Of a stretch of DNA of 52,219 nucleotides, positions 7,263 through 14,924 are shown one piece after another (positions within the stretch are counted from its first letter, which is position 1; every line of letters starts with the position of its first letter). Made by a program: the position numbers and the translations under genes. The notes under the pieces are model-generated. The model saw nothing but the letters and a program-made list of their open reading frames with translations. It did no database searches and had not been told where the DNA came from. Origin of the DNA: JBDUDK01 sp040002995 (GTDB lineage: Bacteria; Actinomycetota; Acidimicrobiia; Acidimicrobiales; Ilumatobacteraceae); NCBI GenBank assembly GCA_040002995.1, contig JBDUDK010000040.1, positions 1-52,219 on the forward strand, read 5' to 3'.

Positions 7263-8228
7263 TCATTCGGGATCGTCGGGCATGCCGGTGTCGATGATGC
7301 CGGCGCGCTCGTCGCGCGCGGCCCACTCGAGCAGCTCGTCGATCGAGAACACCGCTCGATCGATGTCGGCGTGCAGATCACCGAGTTTCGCGAATCGCCG
7401 CGGAACCGTGGCGATGGTGCAATCGTTCGGCTCGACGAGATCGATCTCCGCCCACGTGATCGGTGTCGACACCGTCGCGTCCGGGACGCCCCTCACCGAG
7501 TAGGCCGCCGCAATCGTGTGGTCCCGCGCGTTCTGGTTGTAGTCGACGAACACCGCCTCCGGGTCGCGGTCTTTGCGCCACCACGTCGTCGTGACCAGTG
7601 CGCCGGCGCGACGCTCCACTTCATGCGCGAACGCCAGTGCGGCGGCGCGCACTTCATGAAACCCGAACGACGGCTCGATGCGCACATACACGTGCATCCC
7701 CTTGCCACCGGACGTCTTCGGCCAACCAACCGCCCCTAGCTCATCGAGCACCTCATGGACCACATGCGCGACGCGGCGCACTTTCGCGATGTTGCACTTC
7801 GGCATCGGGTCGAGGTCGATGCGCCACTCATCGGGCCGCTCGACGTCGGCGCGCCTCGAGTTCCACGGGTGGAACTCGACCGTTGACATCTGCACCGCCC
7901 AGATCACCTCAGCGAGCTCCGTGACGCACAACTCGTCAGCGTGTAGCCCGTAGCGCGGGAAGTGGACACGAACCGTCCCCAGCCAAGGTGGCGCGCCGCT
8001 CGGCACACGCTTTTGGTGCACTTTGCCGCCGCTCAAGCCGGTCGGGAACCGGTGGAGCATGCACGGCCGTTCTCGGAGCGCATTCACGATGCCGGGTCCG
8101 ACGGCGAGGTAGTAGTCGACCAGGTTAAGCTTGGTCGCTCCCGTCGCCGGGAAGTAAACGCGGTCCGGGTTGGAGATCCGAACCGTGCGCCCACCCACGT
8201 CGACGTCAGTCGCCGGAGCCTTCGCCAC
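7263..8228 (-). CDS. LigD-type archaeo-eukaryotic primase/polymerase domain protein, stand-alone
   Basis: A 321-residue protein. The GTG start at 8228-8226 shares one base with the TAG of the upstream gene. It matches the polymerase domain of bacterial NHEJ ligase D: VYFPATGATKLNLVDYY, then HRFPTGLSGGKVHQKR, the metal-binding DxD in RIDLDPMP (Asp138 and Asp140), and SGGKGMHVYV (163-172) with the nucleotide-binding His169. The ligase and phosphoesterase parts are absent, so this is one of the separate PolDom proteins common in actinobacteria, which fill gaps and add ribo- or deoxynucleotides during end joining. No ku gene is in the window. It is the third gene of a minus-strand unit with an acyl-CoA dehydrogenase and a TIGR03086-like protein, with no obvious functional link. 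Confidence 0.9.
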   Translation of the reverse strand: MAKAPATDVDVGGRTVRISNPDRVYFPATGATKLNLVDYYLAVGPGIVNALRERPCMLHRFPTGLSGGKVHQKRVPSGAPPWLGTVRVHFPRYGLHADELCVTELAEVIWAVQMSTVEFHPWNSRRADVERPDEWRIDLDPMPKCNIAKVRRVAHVVHEVLDELGAVGWPKTSGGKGMHVYVRIEPSFGFHEVRAAALAFAHEVERRAGALVTTTWWRKDRDPEAVFVDYNQNARDHTIAAAYSVRGVPDATVSTPITWAEIDLVEPNDCTIATVPRRFAKLGDLHADIDRAVFSIDELLEWAARDERAGIIDTGMPDDPE

Positions 8229-8800
8229 TAACGGTGAATGGTTCGGCCTGACGTGGCCATCACCCGTTCGGTGTCGGTTGCGCCGGCCGGAGGTTCGGTG
8301 GCGGGACGTATCAACCCATGGTCGCGGGCCGCATCGGTGCACGTCGCCTCGAACACCGCGGAGATCGTCGGAATCGTCTCGGGCGGGAACTCGACCGCGC
8401 GACCCAGGGTCGACGAGATGTCCCACGCATGGGCCAGCGCGTCGACGGTCGGAAAAAGGATGACCACTGAACCGGGCAGCTCCCCAAACGGTGTCTTGTG
8501 CATCCCCGCCAGCACGCCCTCAGTCCTCCACATCGCCAAGGCACGATCGGCGGCGTCGTCGGCGATGGGTGTGAGAGGTCTGTCATACGGCACGGCACCC
8601 ATGGTGTCCTCGGCCGAAACCGTGTGTTGACCGGTGACCATGCCGGCCCAGAGGAGCTGGTTATTCAGAGCGTGGCTGGCCAGCCGCCGAACGGTCCACG
8701 GCTCGCAGTTCGTGACGGTGTCCATCTCCGTCTCGTCGAGCGCAGTCACCACCCGCCGCAGCTCGTTCACCGCGAACTCGAGCGTCTCCAACTGATCCAT
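8228..8800 (-). CDS. TIGR03086-like DinB/maleylpyruvate isomerase-fold protein
   Basis: A 190-residue protein. ATG 8800-8798 follows AAAGGGGG at good spacing. The start MDQLETLEFAVNELRR and the segment NCEPWTVRRLASHALNNQLL (about residues 37-56) are the hallmark of the TIGR03086/mycothiol-dependent maleylpyruvate isomerase N-terminal domain, a four-helix DinB fold with histidine metal ligands. One ligand is visible in ASHALNN, and ALAHAWDI later supplies another His. Members are putative mycothiol-S-transferase-like enzymes of actinobacteria. Substrate unknown. Its stop overlaps the polymerase gene by one base, and it starts 37 bases after the acyl-CoA dehydrogenase. Confidence 0.82.
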   Translation of the reverse strand: MDQLETLEFAVNELRRVVTALDETEMDTVTNCEPWTVRRLASHALNNQLLWAGMVTGQHTVSAEDTMGAVPYDRPLTPIADDAADRALAMWRTEGVLAGMHKTPFGELPGSVVILFPTVDALAHAWDISSTLGRAVEFPPETIPTISAVFEATCTDAARDHGLIRPATEPPAGATDTERVMATSGRTIHR

Positions 8801-8837
8801 CGTTCGTCCCCCTTTGAAGCTGATAGGCACGCTAGCC

Positions 8838-10136
8838 CTAGAGCTCGGCCAGCTCTGCTTCGAGGTCCTCGGCGTAGCGCGCCAGCGCTTGCGCGCGCAG
8901 TGCCGGCAGATGACCAGTCGGGAAGAGGCCGGGCGCCGGGGTGTACTCGCTCAGGAGCAGGCGCGCGAGCGTCGCCTTGTGCACCTCCGTTGGTCCGTCG
9001 GCCAGGCCCATATGGAACGACTCGATGAGCATCGCCGAGAACGGCATCTCGTTCGACGCGCCGAGCGATCCGTGGATCTGCAGGGCACGAGCCGCCACAT
9101 CGTGGAAGACCTTGGGCATCGCGGCTTTGACCGCGGAGATGTCGGCGCGCACTCGCTTGTAGTCCTTGTACTTGTCGATGCGCCACGCCGTGCGCAGCAC
9201 CAGCAAGCGGAACGACTCCATCTCGATCCACGAGTCCGCGATCATCAGCTGCACCATCTGCTTGCGGCCGAGCATCTCGCCTTGCGTGTGACGCGAGACC
9301 GCCCGCTCGCACATCAGATCGAACGCCCGCTTCACCATGCCGCACGTACGCATGGCGTGGTGAATGCGTCCGCCCCCGAGGCGCGTCTGAGCCACGACGA
9401 ACGCCTCTCCGCGGCCGCCGAGCATGTTCTCGCGGGGCACATGCACGTTGTCGTACCGGATGTAGGCATGGGTGCCGTCGCCCTCGTTGTGATAGCCGAG
9501 GCCAACGTTGCGGATGATCTCGACGCCCGGCGAGTCGGTAGGCACGATGAACATCGACATGCGCTGGTAGGGCGGATTGTCGGGATCGGTGACCGCCATC
9601 ACGATGAGGAACGACGAAAAGCGGGCGTTCGACGAGAACCACTTCTCGCCGTTGATGACCCACTGATCACCGTCGAGCTCCGCCCGCGTCATGAACACCT
9701 TCGGGTCGGCACCACCTTGAGGTTCCGTCATGGAGAAGCACGACACGATCTCGTTGTTGAGCAACGGTTCGAGGTACTTCTCCTTCTGCGCGGCCGTTCC
9801 GTAGTGAGCGAGGATCTCGCCGTTACCCGAGTCGGGCGCCTGGCAACCGAACGTGATCGGACCGCAATGCGATCGCCCGAGGATCTCGTTCATCAACGCC
9901 AGCTTCACCTGGCCGTAGCCCGGGCCGCCCAACTCGGGCCCGAGGTGGCACGCCCAAAGCCCTCTGGCTCTGACCTTCTCCTGCAGCGGTGGAATGAGCT
10001 TCTGACGGACCGGGTCTTTCAGGTCGTACGGATGGGCGATCACGAAATCGAGTGGCTCGATTTCGCTGCGAACGAAGTCCTCGATCCAGTCGAGCTCCTC
10101 CTGGAACTCCTCGTCTGTCTCGAAGTCCCACGACAT
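8838..10136 (-). CDS. acyl-CoA dehydrogenase (ACAD10/11-like)
   Basis: A 432-residue flavoprotein that introduces the alpha-beta double bond into acyl-CoA, passing electrons to ETF. Visible landmarks are CFSMTEPQGGADP (FAD/substrate loop), WVINGEKWFSSNA, QIHGSLGASNEMP and the C-terminal ADGPTEVHK. The last corresponds to the catalytic-base loop, where Asp stands in place of the usual Glu, as in the ACAD10/11 branch. ATG 10136 (MSWDFETDEEF) is chosen. The very long upstream extension on the same frame is Arg/Ser-rich and overlaps the divergent SDR gene. It is the first gene of the unit continuing to 7263 and is divergent from the SDR at 10237 across 100 bases. Confidence 0.93.
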   Translation of the reverse strand: MSWDFETDEEFQEELDWIEDFVRSEIEPLDFVIAHPYDLKDPVRQKLIPPLQEKVRARGLWACHLGPELGGPGYGQVKLALMNEILGRSHCGPITFGCQAPDSGNGEILAHYGTAAQKEKYLEPLLNNEIVSCFSMTEPQGGADPKVFMTRAELDGDQWVINGEKWFSSNARFSSFLIVMAVTDPDNPPYQRMSMFIVPTDSPGVEIIRNVGLGYHNEGDGTHAYIRYDNVHVPRENMLGGRGEAFVVAQTRLGGGRIHHAMRTCGMVKRAFDLMCERAVSRHTQGEMLGRKQMVQLMIADSWIEMESFRLLVLRTAWRIDKYKDYKRVRADISAVKAAMPKVFHDVAARALQIHGSLGASNEMPFSAMLIESFHMGLADGPTEVHKATLARLLLSEYTPAPGLFPTGHLPALRAQALARYAEDLEAELAEL

Positions 10137-10236
10137 GGCGACACCTCCGACGGCGGCGGGCTCTTGCCCAGCCGGCTGCCCGTCGTACGGTACGGCGGCC
10201 CGCAGCATCGGGCCGCATTCAGCCTCGGGGGGAACG

Positions 10237-11037
10237 ATGGAAGATCTGATCGGCAAGGTGGCAGTGATCACTGGGGGAGCGTCAGGCATCGGCCTGGCGA
10301 CCGCGCGGCTACTGGCCGCTGAAGGCACCCATCTCGTGCTGGCCGACGTGGAAGACGGCCCACTCGCCGTTGCGGCCAAGGAGTTGGACGCGCTGGGAGT
10401 GCACTGCGATGTCAGCGTGCGCGCCGACGTTGATCGGCTCGCCGACGCGGCGTACGAACGGCACGGCGCGGTGCACATTCTGTTCAACAATGCCGGTGTC
10501 GCCGTCGCCGGACCCACCGTGGAAATGAGCCACGCCGACTGGGAGTGGCTCATGGCGGTGAATCTTTGGGGACCGATCCACGGCGTCGAGGCCTTCCTGC
10601 CGCGCATGGTCGCCCAGGGCACTGAGGGACACGTGCTGTTCACCGCGTCTTTCGCGGGGTTGACACCGAACATCGGCCTCGGCCCGTACTGCGTCACGAA
10701 GTACGGCGTCGTCGCACTGGCCGAGGTGCTGCAGAAGGAGCTGCGCGCCAATCGCATCGGTGTGTCGGTGCTGTGTCCGATGCGCGTCGCCACCAACATC
10801 GGGAACTCGGAACGCAACCGACCGACGGAGCTGGGTGGGGCCGACGTGTCGCCTCGCGTCCCCGACCAGGCTGCGGAAAACGCCGATCTGGCCGGGCGCG
10901 TCCTACCCGTCGACGCGGTGGCCGCCGACGTGGTCGACGCCATCAAGCGCAACCGGCTCTACATCGTGCCCCACGCCGAGAGCCGCCCCTTCGTGCGGCG
11001 TCGGTTCGAGCGCATCGACGCCGCCTACGACGTCTGA
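10237..11037 (+). CDS. short-chain dehydrogenase/reductase
   Basis: A 266-residue Rossmann-fold oxidoreductase. TGGASGIG (residues 12-19) is the cofactor loop, followed by an acidic residue after strand 2 (LADVED), which favours NAD(H). FNNAGVA is the structural NNAG motif. The active-site region holds TASFAGL (Ser) and YCVTKYG (YxxxK, with catalytic Tyr and Lys). ATG 10237 is preceded by GGGGGGA, a strong ribosome binding site. The C terminus is extended (RPFVRRRFERIDAAYDV), as in actinobacterial SDRs found near acyl-CoA dehydrogenases. It is probably a hydroxyacyl or steroid-type alcohol dehydrogenase, but the substrate is not determined. It ends three bases from the convergent ABM gene. 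Confidence 0.9.
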   Translation: MEDLIGKVAVITGGASGIGLATARLLAAEGTHLVLADVEDGPLAVAAKELDALGVHCDVSVRADVDRLADAAYERHGAVHILFNNAGVAVAGPTVEMSHADWEWLMAVNLWGPIHGVEAFLPRMVAQGTEGHVLFTASFAGLTPNIGLGPYCVTKYGVVALAEVLQKELRANRIGVSVLCPMRVATNIGNSERNRPTELGGADVSPRVPDQAAENADLAGRVLPVDAVAADVVDAIKRNRLYIVPHAESRPFVRRRFERIDAAYDV

Positions 11038-11039
11038 GA

Positions 11040-11330
11040 TCAGTCCGCGGCGGTGAGGTGAAAGACGCTCGGTGGCTCGGCGAGAAAGCCTCCGACTGCT
11101 TCCATCGCGCCGGTCTCGACACGCCAGCTCATGTACGCCTCTTGGTTGCTGCGCGCCGCCCACTTCTCCCAGAGCACGATGCGGTCAGGATTGGCGCAGT
11201 CAACGTATGTCTCGACGAGTTCGCATCCGTTGTACGCGCGGGTTTCAACAAGCGATGGGAGCAACACCGTAAGGAACTCGGCGCCGGCACCTTTGTTGCA
11301 GGTGAGATGAATCATGACGGAATGAGACAT
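11040..11330 (-). CDS. small antibiotic-biosynthesis-monooxygenase (ABM) domain protein
   Basis: A 96-residue ferredoxin-like-fold protein. MIHLTCNKGAGAEFLTVL, GCELVETYVD and IVLWEKWAARSNQEAYMSW reproduce the ABM/YgiN pattern in the usual order, including the tryptophan-containing strand. Such proteins are dimeric cofactor-free monooxygenases of quinols or, often, simply small-molecule-binding proteins. It starts 10 bases downstream of livF and is therefore probably the last gene of the ABC-transporter operon. It may act on the compound imported. ATG 11330 is clear. The ribosome binding site lies within the end of livF. Confidence 0.8.
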   Translation of the reverse strand: MSHSVMIHLTCNKGAGAEFLTVLLPSLVETRAYNGCELVETYVDCANPDRIVLWEKWAARSNQEAYMSWRVETGAMEAVGGFLAEPPSVFHLTAAD

Positions 11331-11340
11331 GCGCTGGCCT

Positions 11341-12093
11341 TTAGGCGCGCGAGGCGTGCGTCGAGAGGTACTTGTCCTCGATCTCGCGGATCCTTGCGCC
11401 GAGCTCGGCTGCGGTACCCGACAGCTCGATCCGGCCGCGCCGCATCACGTATGCCCGGTCGGCGATCGCGAGGGCTTTGCGGACCTGCTGCTCTACGAGT
11501 AGCACTGCGGTGCCCTGCTCGTCGGCAGCCGCGCGCACGGCTTCCAATAGGCGCTTCACGATGAGGGGGCCGAGGCCCATCGAGAGCTCGTCGGCCAGCA
11601 GGACGCGGGGCTTCCGGGCGAGTGACCGCGCCAGCGTGAGCATCTGCTGTTCGCCACCCGAGAGCAGGCCGCCGCGCACACGGATACGCCGGGCCAGCTC
11701 GGGGAACAGCTCGAGCGCCTCGTCGACATCGACGGACGCCGCCCGCAGGTTGTCGCGCGTCGACAGGCCCTTGAACACCGACTTCTCCTCGGTGACGAAC
11801 GTGAGGCCGTTCCGGGCTCGCTTGTGCAGCGGGCCTTTGGCGACGATGCCGTCGATCATGACGTTTCCCGAGAGCGGAGAGAGCTCACCCGCAAGCGTCA
11901 GCAACGTCGTTGTCTTGCCGGCGCCGTTCGAGCCGAGTAGCGCGATCACCTCGCCGGGCCTCACCTCGAGGCAGACGTCGTGGATGACGGCCTGCGGGCC
12001 GTAGCCGGCCGAGATCGAGCGCGCTTCGATCGCCGGTGCGCGCGGCACGACGCCTGACGCAGGCTGACCGTTAACGCTTGGGTCCGTAATCAC
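11341..12093 (-). CDS. livF: branched-chain amino acid-type ABC transporter ATP-binding protein (LivF)
   Basis: A 250-residue ATPase. Walker A is GSNGAGKTT (residues 54-62), the signature is LLSGGEQQML, and Walker B is PRVLLADELSMGL, followed by the H-loop-region VLLVEQQV. As in other LivF proteins the switch position carries Q rather than H. The start is GTG 12093-12091, overlapping the TGA of the fused permease gene in a GTGA arrangement, with AGGAGG six bases before it. An in-frame extension to 12246 would overlap that gene and is rejected. It energises the transporter together with the LivG domain of the fusion protein. It sits on the cytoplasmic face. Confidence 0.92.
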   Translation of the reverse strand: MITDPSVNGQPASGVVPRAPAIEARSISAGYGPQAVIHDVCLEVRPGEVIALLGSNGAGKTTTLLTLAGELSPLSGNVMIDGIVAKGPLHKRARNGLTFVTEEKSVFKGLSTRDNLRAASVDVDEALELFPELARRIRVRGGLLSGGEQQMLTLARSLARKPRVLLADELSMGLGPLIVKRLLEAVRAAADEQGTAVLLVEQQVRKALAIADRAYVMRRGRIELSGTAAELGARIREIEDKYLSTHASRA

Positions 12094-14819
12094 CGCGGGC
12101 CTCCTGCCGCCGGCTCGAGTGCCGCCTCGGTGTCGTCGTCGCTCTCGCCGAGGTAAGCGGCGACGACGGCCGGGTTGCGTCTGATCGCGTCCGGCGTGCC
12201 CTCGGCTATTGGGCGGCCGAAGTCGACCACCAAGATGGTGTCGCACACGCTCATTACAAAGTTCATGTCGTGCTCGACGAGCAAGATTGCGATGCCCCAG
12301 TCGTCGGCGAGTCGGCGCACCAAGTGCGCCAGTTCGGCGGTCTCGACGTCGCCCAGACCGGCGGCGGGCTCGTCGAGCAGGAGCACGCTCGGCTGGCTGG
12401 CAACGGCGCGGGCGATGGCGAGCAACCGGCGCTTGCCGTATGAGAGGTCCTGCACATTGCGCAGGAGGTCGTCCTCGAGACCGAACTCCTTGATCGCGGT
12501 GACGACCGCACTCGGTAGTGGCGGCGCCTTCGGGTAGACGAGGTCGCGGAGGTAGGAGATTCGGTCGCGGGGATCGGAGGCGGCGCGGAGGTTGTCGAGC
12601 ACCGTCGAGTCCTCGAACAGCTCCAACGATTGGAACGAACGTGAGACGCCCGCCCGCGCGCGCTTGGCAACGGACAGAGCCGACACATTGACCCCTTCGA
12701 GCGTCACGGCGCCCGCGCAGCGCGTGAAGCCGGTGACCGCGTCGATGATCGAGGTCTTACCGGCGCCGTTCGGTCCGATGAGGCCGAGGATCCTGCCCGG
12801 GTGCACGGCGAAGCTCACGCCGTCGACCGCGGTCACACCGCCGTAACGCACGCTGAGGTCCGCCACCTCGAGGGTGCGTGGTTCGACACGCTCGCGCGCG
12901 ACCGCGTCCTCCGGCAGCACGACCCGTTCGGGCTCGCGGCGGGCGAGGCGGGGGATTCTCTTCTTGATCTTGCCCCCGACCCATGCGATCTGGTTGATGG
13001 CCTCTTTGGCGACACCGTCCTGGTTCTGCAGCACGAGTAGCACGACGATGGCGCCACTGATCAGCAGGAGATAGTGACTGATGCTCGAGAGGATGGCGTT
13101 GGTAGCCGTGGCACCGAGCGAGCCGGGCGCGAGCAGCGAGCCCGACATCGGACCGAGCAGGAAGCCGATGCCGCCGATGAACGACCAGGCGACCACCAGG
13201 ATGGACGTGAAGTTGGAGAACAAGGAGCCGTAAATGACGACGTCCTGGCGGAATGCGAGCAGGATTCCGCCGACGGCCGCGATGCCGGCGGATAAGGCGA
13301 AGGCGTAGACCTTGGCGCCGGCGACGCTGATGCCGAGCGCGGCGGCGGCGCGCTCATTGGTGCGCACCGCCAACAGGCGGCGGCCCGAGCGCCCTCGTCG
13401 GAGGCTCGCGACCATGAGAGCGAGCACCACGAAGAAGCACATGCTGACGATGGCATAGCGGCCGGGATACTTGATGGCGTTGAAGTCCCAGCCGAACAGG
13501 TGCGGCCTGCCGATCTTCGTACCGCCGAACCCGCCGACATAGCGGCCGTTCTGGAAGATCATGAGCTCGATGGCGGTACCGAGACCGAGTGTCACGATGG
13601 CGAGGTTGATGCCGCGCGCCCGCACGGCGGGCAGTGCGAACAGCGCACCGAGTGGCACGGTGGCGGCGACGCCGACGAGGAGCGCGGGTGCGAACGGCCA
13701 ACCGGCTGCGTCGATCAAGCGCCCGGCGACCAGCGCGCCGAACCCGGCCAGGGCGAACTGGGCCAGCGACAGCTGGCCCGCGTAGCCGGTCACGACGACG
13801 ACCGACAAGAGCACGATTCCCATCGCGAACGTCACGACGAAGGCGTCCTGCCACCGCGGCGACACCGCGAGGATCACCAGCGTCGTGATCGCCATGGTGA
13901 TGACGAGCGCCTTTATGTGCACTCGGCCGCTGCCGACGGCCGGGAGGCGCTGCAGGAAGAAGTCGCGCAGCGGCAAGGCCTGACCCCGCACGATCAACCA
14001 GACGACGATGACGAGGAACGGAAGGGAGCTGGACGCGCCGGGTGTGTGCACGAAACGGTCGGCCTCGGTCTGGCCGATGCCGATCACCACGCCGGCGACG
14101 AAGGCGATCGGGAACGAGCGGAAGCCGGCGACCAGCGCGGCGGCCATGGCGGCGAGCACCAGGTTGGTCATGGTCGCGACCTGGAGCTGGACGATCGGGG
14201 CGATGAGGATGGCGGCCATGCCGGCGAGGGCCGACCCGAGCGCCCAGTTGGCGGTCGCGATCCAGTCGGGCGACAGGCCGATGCTCGACGCGGCCCGCTG
14301 GTTCTCGGCGACAGCGGTGGTAAACACGCCGAAGCGGGCGAACTTGTAGAAGGCCCACAGCGCCACGCTCACAACGGCGGCGATGCCGACCAGGATGAAC
14401 CGGTCGACCGAGAGCGTGAGCCCGAAGGGATGGATCAGGTTGCGGGGCAGCTCGGAGGGCACGGTCGTCACGCGCTGGCCGTAGCGGAGTACGGCCCCGG
14501 ACTGCAGGAGGATGAGCAGGCCCAGTGTGGCCACGATGCGCGCCAGTGGGGACGCCCGACGGAGCTGGCGCATCACGAGGAGATGCGACAGCGCGCCCAG
14601 CGCCGCGCATGCCCCGAGCCCGGCGAGCCACGCCAGCCACGTCGGCTGATGGTGCCGGACCTTCACTTCCCACTCGATGTACGCGCCGACCATGCCGATG
14701 GCGCCGTGGGCGAAGCTCAACACGCCCGACCCCCGGTAGATCACCATCAGGCCCTGCGACGCCAGTGAGTAGAGCGCCCCGAGCCCGAGGCCCAGCAAGG
14801 CGAACCGTAGGACTTCCAT
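12090..14819 (-). CDS. fused LivH-LivM-LivG ABC transporter (permease, permease, ATPase)
   Basis: A single 909-residue protein. Residues 1-290 are a LivH permease (SLASQGLMVIYRGSGVLSFA at the start), about 300-610 are a LivM permease (YAGQLSLAQFALAGFGALVA), and about 650-890 are a LivG ATPase. The ATPase has Walker A GPNGAGKTS at 682-690, signature LSYGKRR at 792 and Walker B VLLLDEPAAGL at 812. The middle glycine of the signature is tyrosine. Normal liv systems encode these three subunits separately. The fused form is known from some actinobacteria. The partner half-site comes from the separate LivF, and the ligand from the lipoprotein upstream. The substrate may be branched-chain amino acids, amides or carboxylates. 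Catabolic neighbours hint at an organic acid or sterol-related compound, but this is only inference. Confidence 0.93.
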   Translation of the reverse strand: MEVLRFALLGLGLGALYSLASQGLMVIYRGSGVLSFAHGAIGMVGAYIEWEVKVRHHQPTWLAWLAGLGACAALGALSHLLVMRQLRRASPLARIVATLGLLILLQSGAVLRYGQRVTTVPSELPRNLIHPFGLTLSVDRFILVGIAAVVSVALWAFYKFARFGVFTTAVAENQRAASSIGLSPDWIATANWALGSALAGMAAILIAPIVQLQVATMTNLVLAAMAAALVAGFRSFPIAFVAGVVIGIGQTEADRFVHTPGASSSLPFLVIVVWLIVRGQALPLRDFFLQRLPAVGSGRVHIKALVITMAITTLVILAVSPRWQDAFVVTFAMGIVLLSVVVVTGYAGQLSLAQFALAGFGALVAGRLIDAAGWPFAPALLVGVAATVPLGALFALPAVRARGINLAIVTLGLGTAIELMIFQNGRYVGGFGGTKIGRPHLFGWDFNAIKYPGRYAIVSMCFFVVLALMVASLRRGRSGRRLLAVRTNERAAAALGISVAGAKVYAFALSAGIAAVGGILLAFRQDVVIYGSLFSNFTSILVVAWSFIGGIGFLLGPMSGSLLAPGSLGATATNAILSSISHYLLLISGAIVVLLVLQNQDGVAKEAINQIAWVGGKIKKRIPRLARREPERVVLPEDAVARERVEPRTLEVADLSVRYGGVTAVDGVSFAVHPGRILGLIGPNGAGKTSIIDAVTGFTRCAGAVTLEGVNVSALSVAKRARAGVSRSFQSLELFEDSTVLDNLRAASDPRDRISYLRDLVYPKAPPLPSAVVTAIKEFGLEDDLLRNVQDLSYGKRRLLAIARAVASQPSVLLLDEPAAGLGDVETAELAHLVRRLADDWGIAILLVEHDMNFVMSVCDTILVVDFGRPIAEGTPDAIRRNPAVVAAYLGESDDDTEAALEPAAGGPR

Positions 14820-14863
14820 GCTGCCGCTCTCTCCGATCTACCGGGCCAACATCGAATTATCTC

Positions 14864-14902
14864 CCGGTACCGGCGCTGTGATGACCACAGCGCCGGTACC
14901 GG
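14864..14902 (-). promoter_or_regulatory. perfect 17-bp inverted repeat between binding-protein and permease genes
   Basis: The arms 14864-14880 and 14886-14902 are exact reverse complements (CCGGTACCGGCGCTGTG and its partner) around a five-base loop, ATGAC. In the transcript of the minus-strand operon it lies 22 bases after the binding-protein gene and 44 bases before the fused permease. No U-run follows on that strand, so it is not a standard intrinsic terminator. Hairpins in this position are known to stabilise the upstream mRNA or attenuate read-through, giving more binding protein than permease. Confidence 0.75.
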
Positions 14903-14924
14903 ACGACTCGACTAGGGCGGTGGC

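Noticed and set aside
8814..10322. 502-codon plus-strand open frame
   Set aside because: It is antisense to the acyl-CoA dehydrogenase and its composition (Arg/His/Glu/Leu runs) mirrors that gene.
8838..10952. 704-codon extension of the acyl-CoA dehydrogenase
   Set aside because: Residues before ATG 10136 are Ser/Arg/Thr-rich and overlap the divergent SDR gene.
13500..14768. 422-codon plus-strand open frame
   Set aside because: It lies opposite the LivH/LivM part of the fusion gene, is Glu/Arg/His/Gly-rich low complexity, and has no motif or ribosome binding site. High-GC antisense frames are expected.
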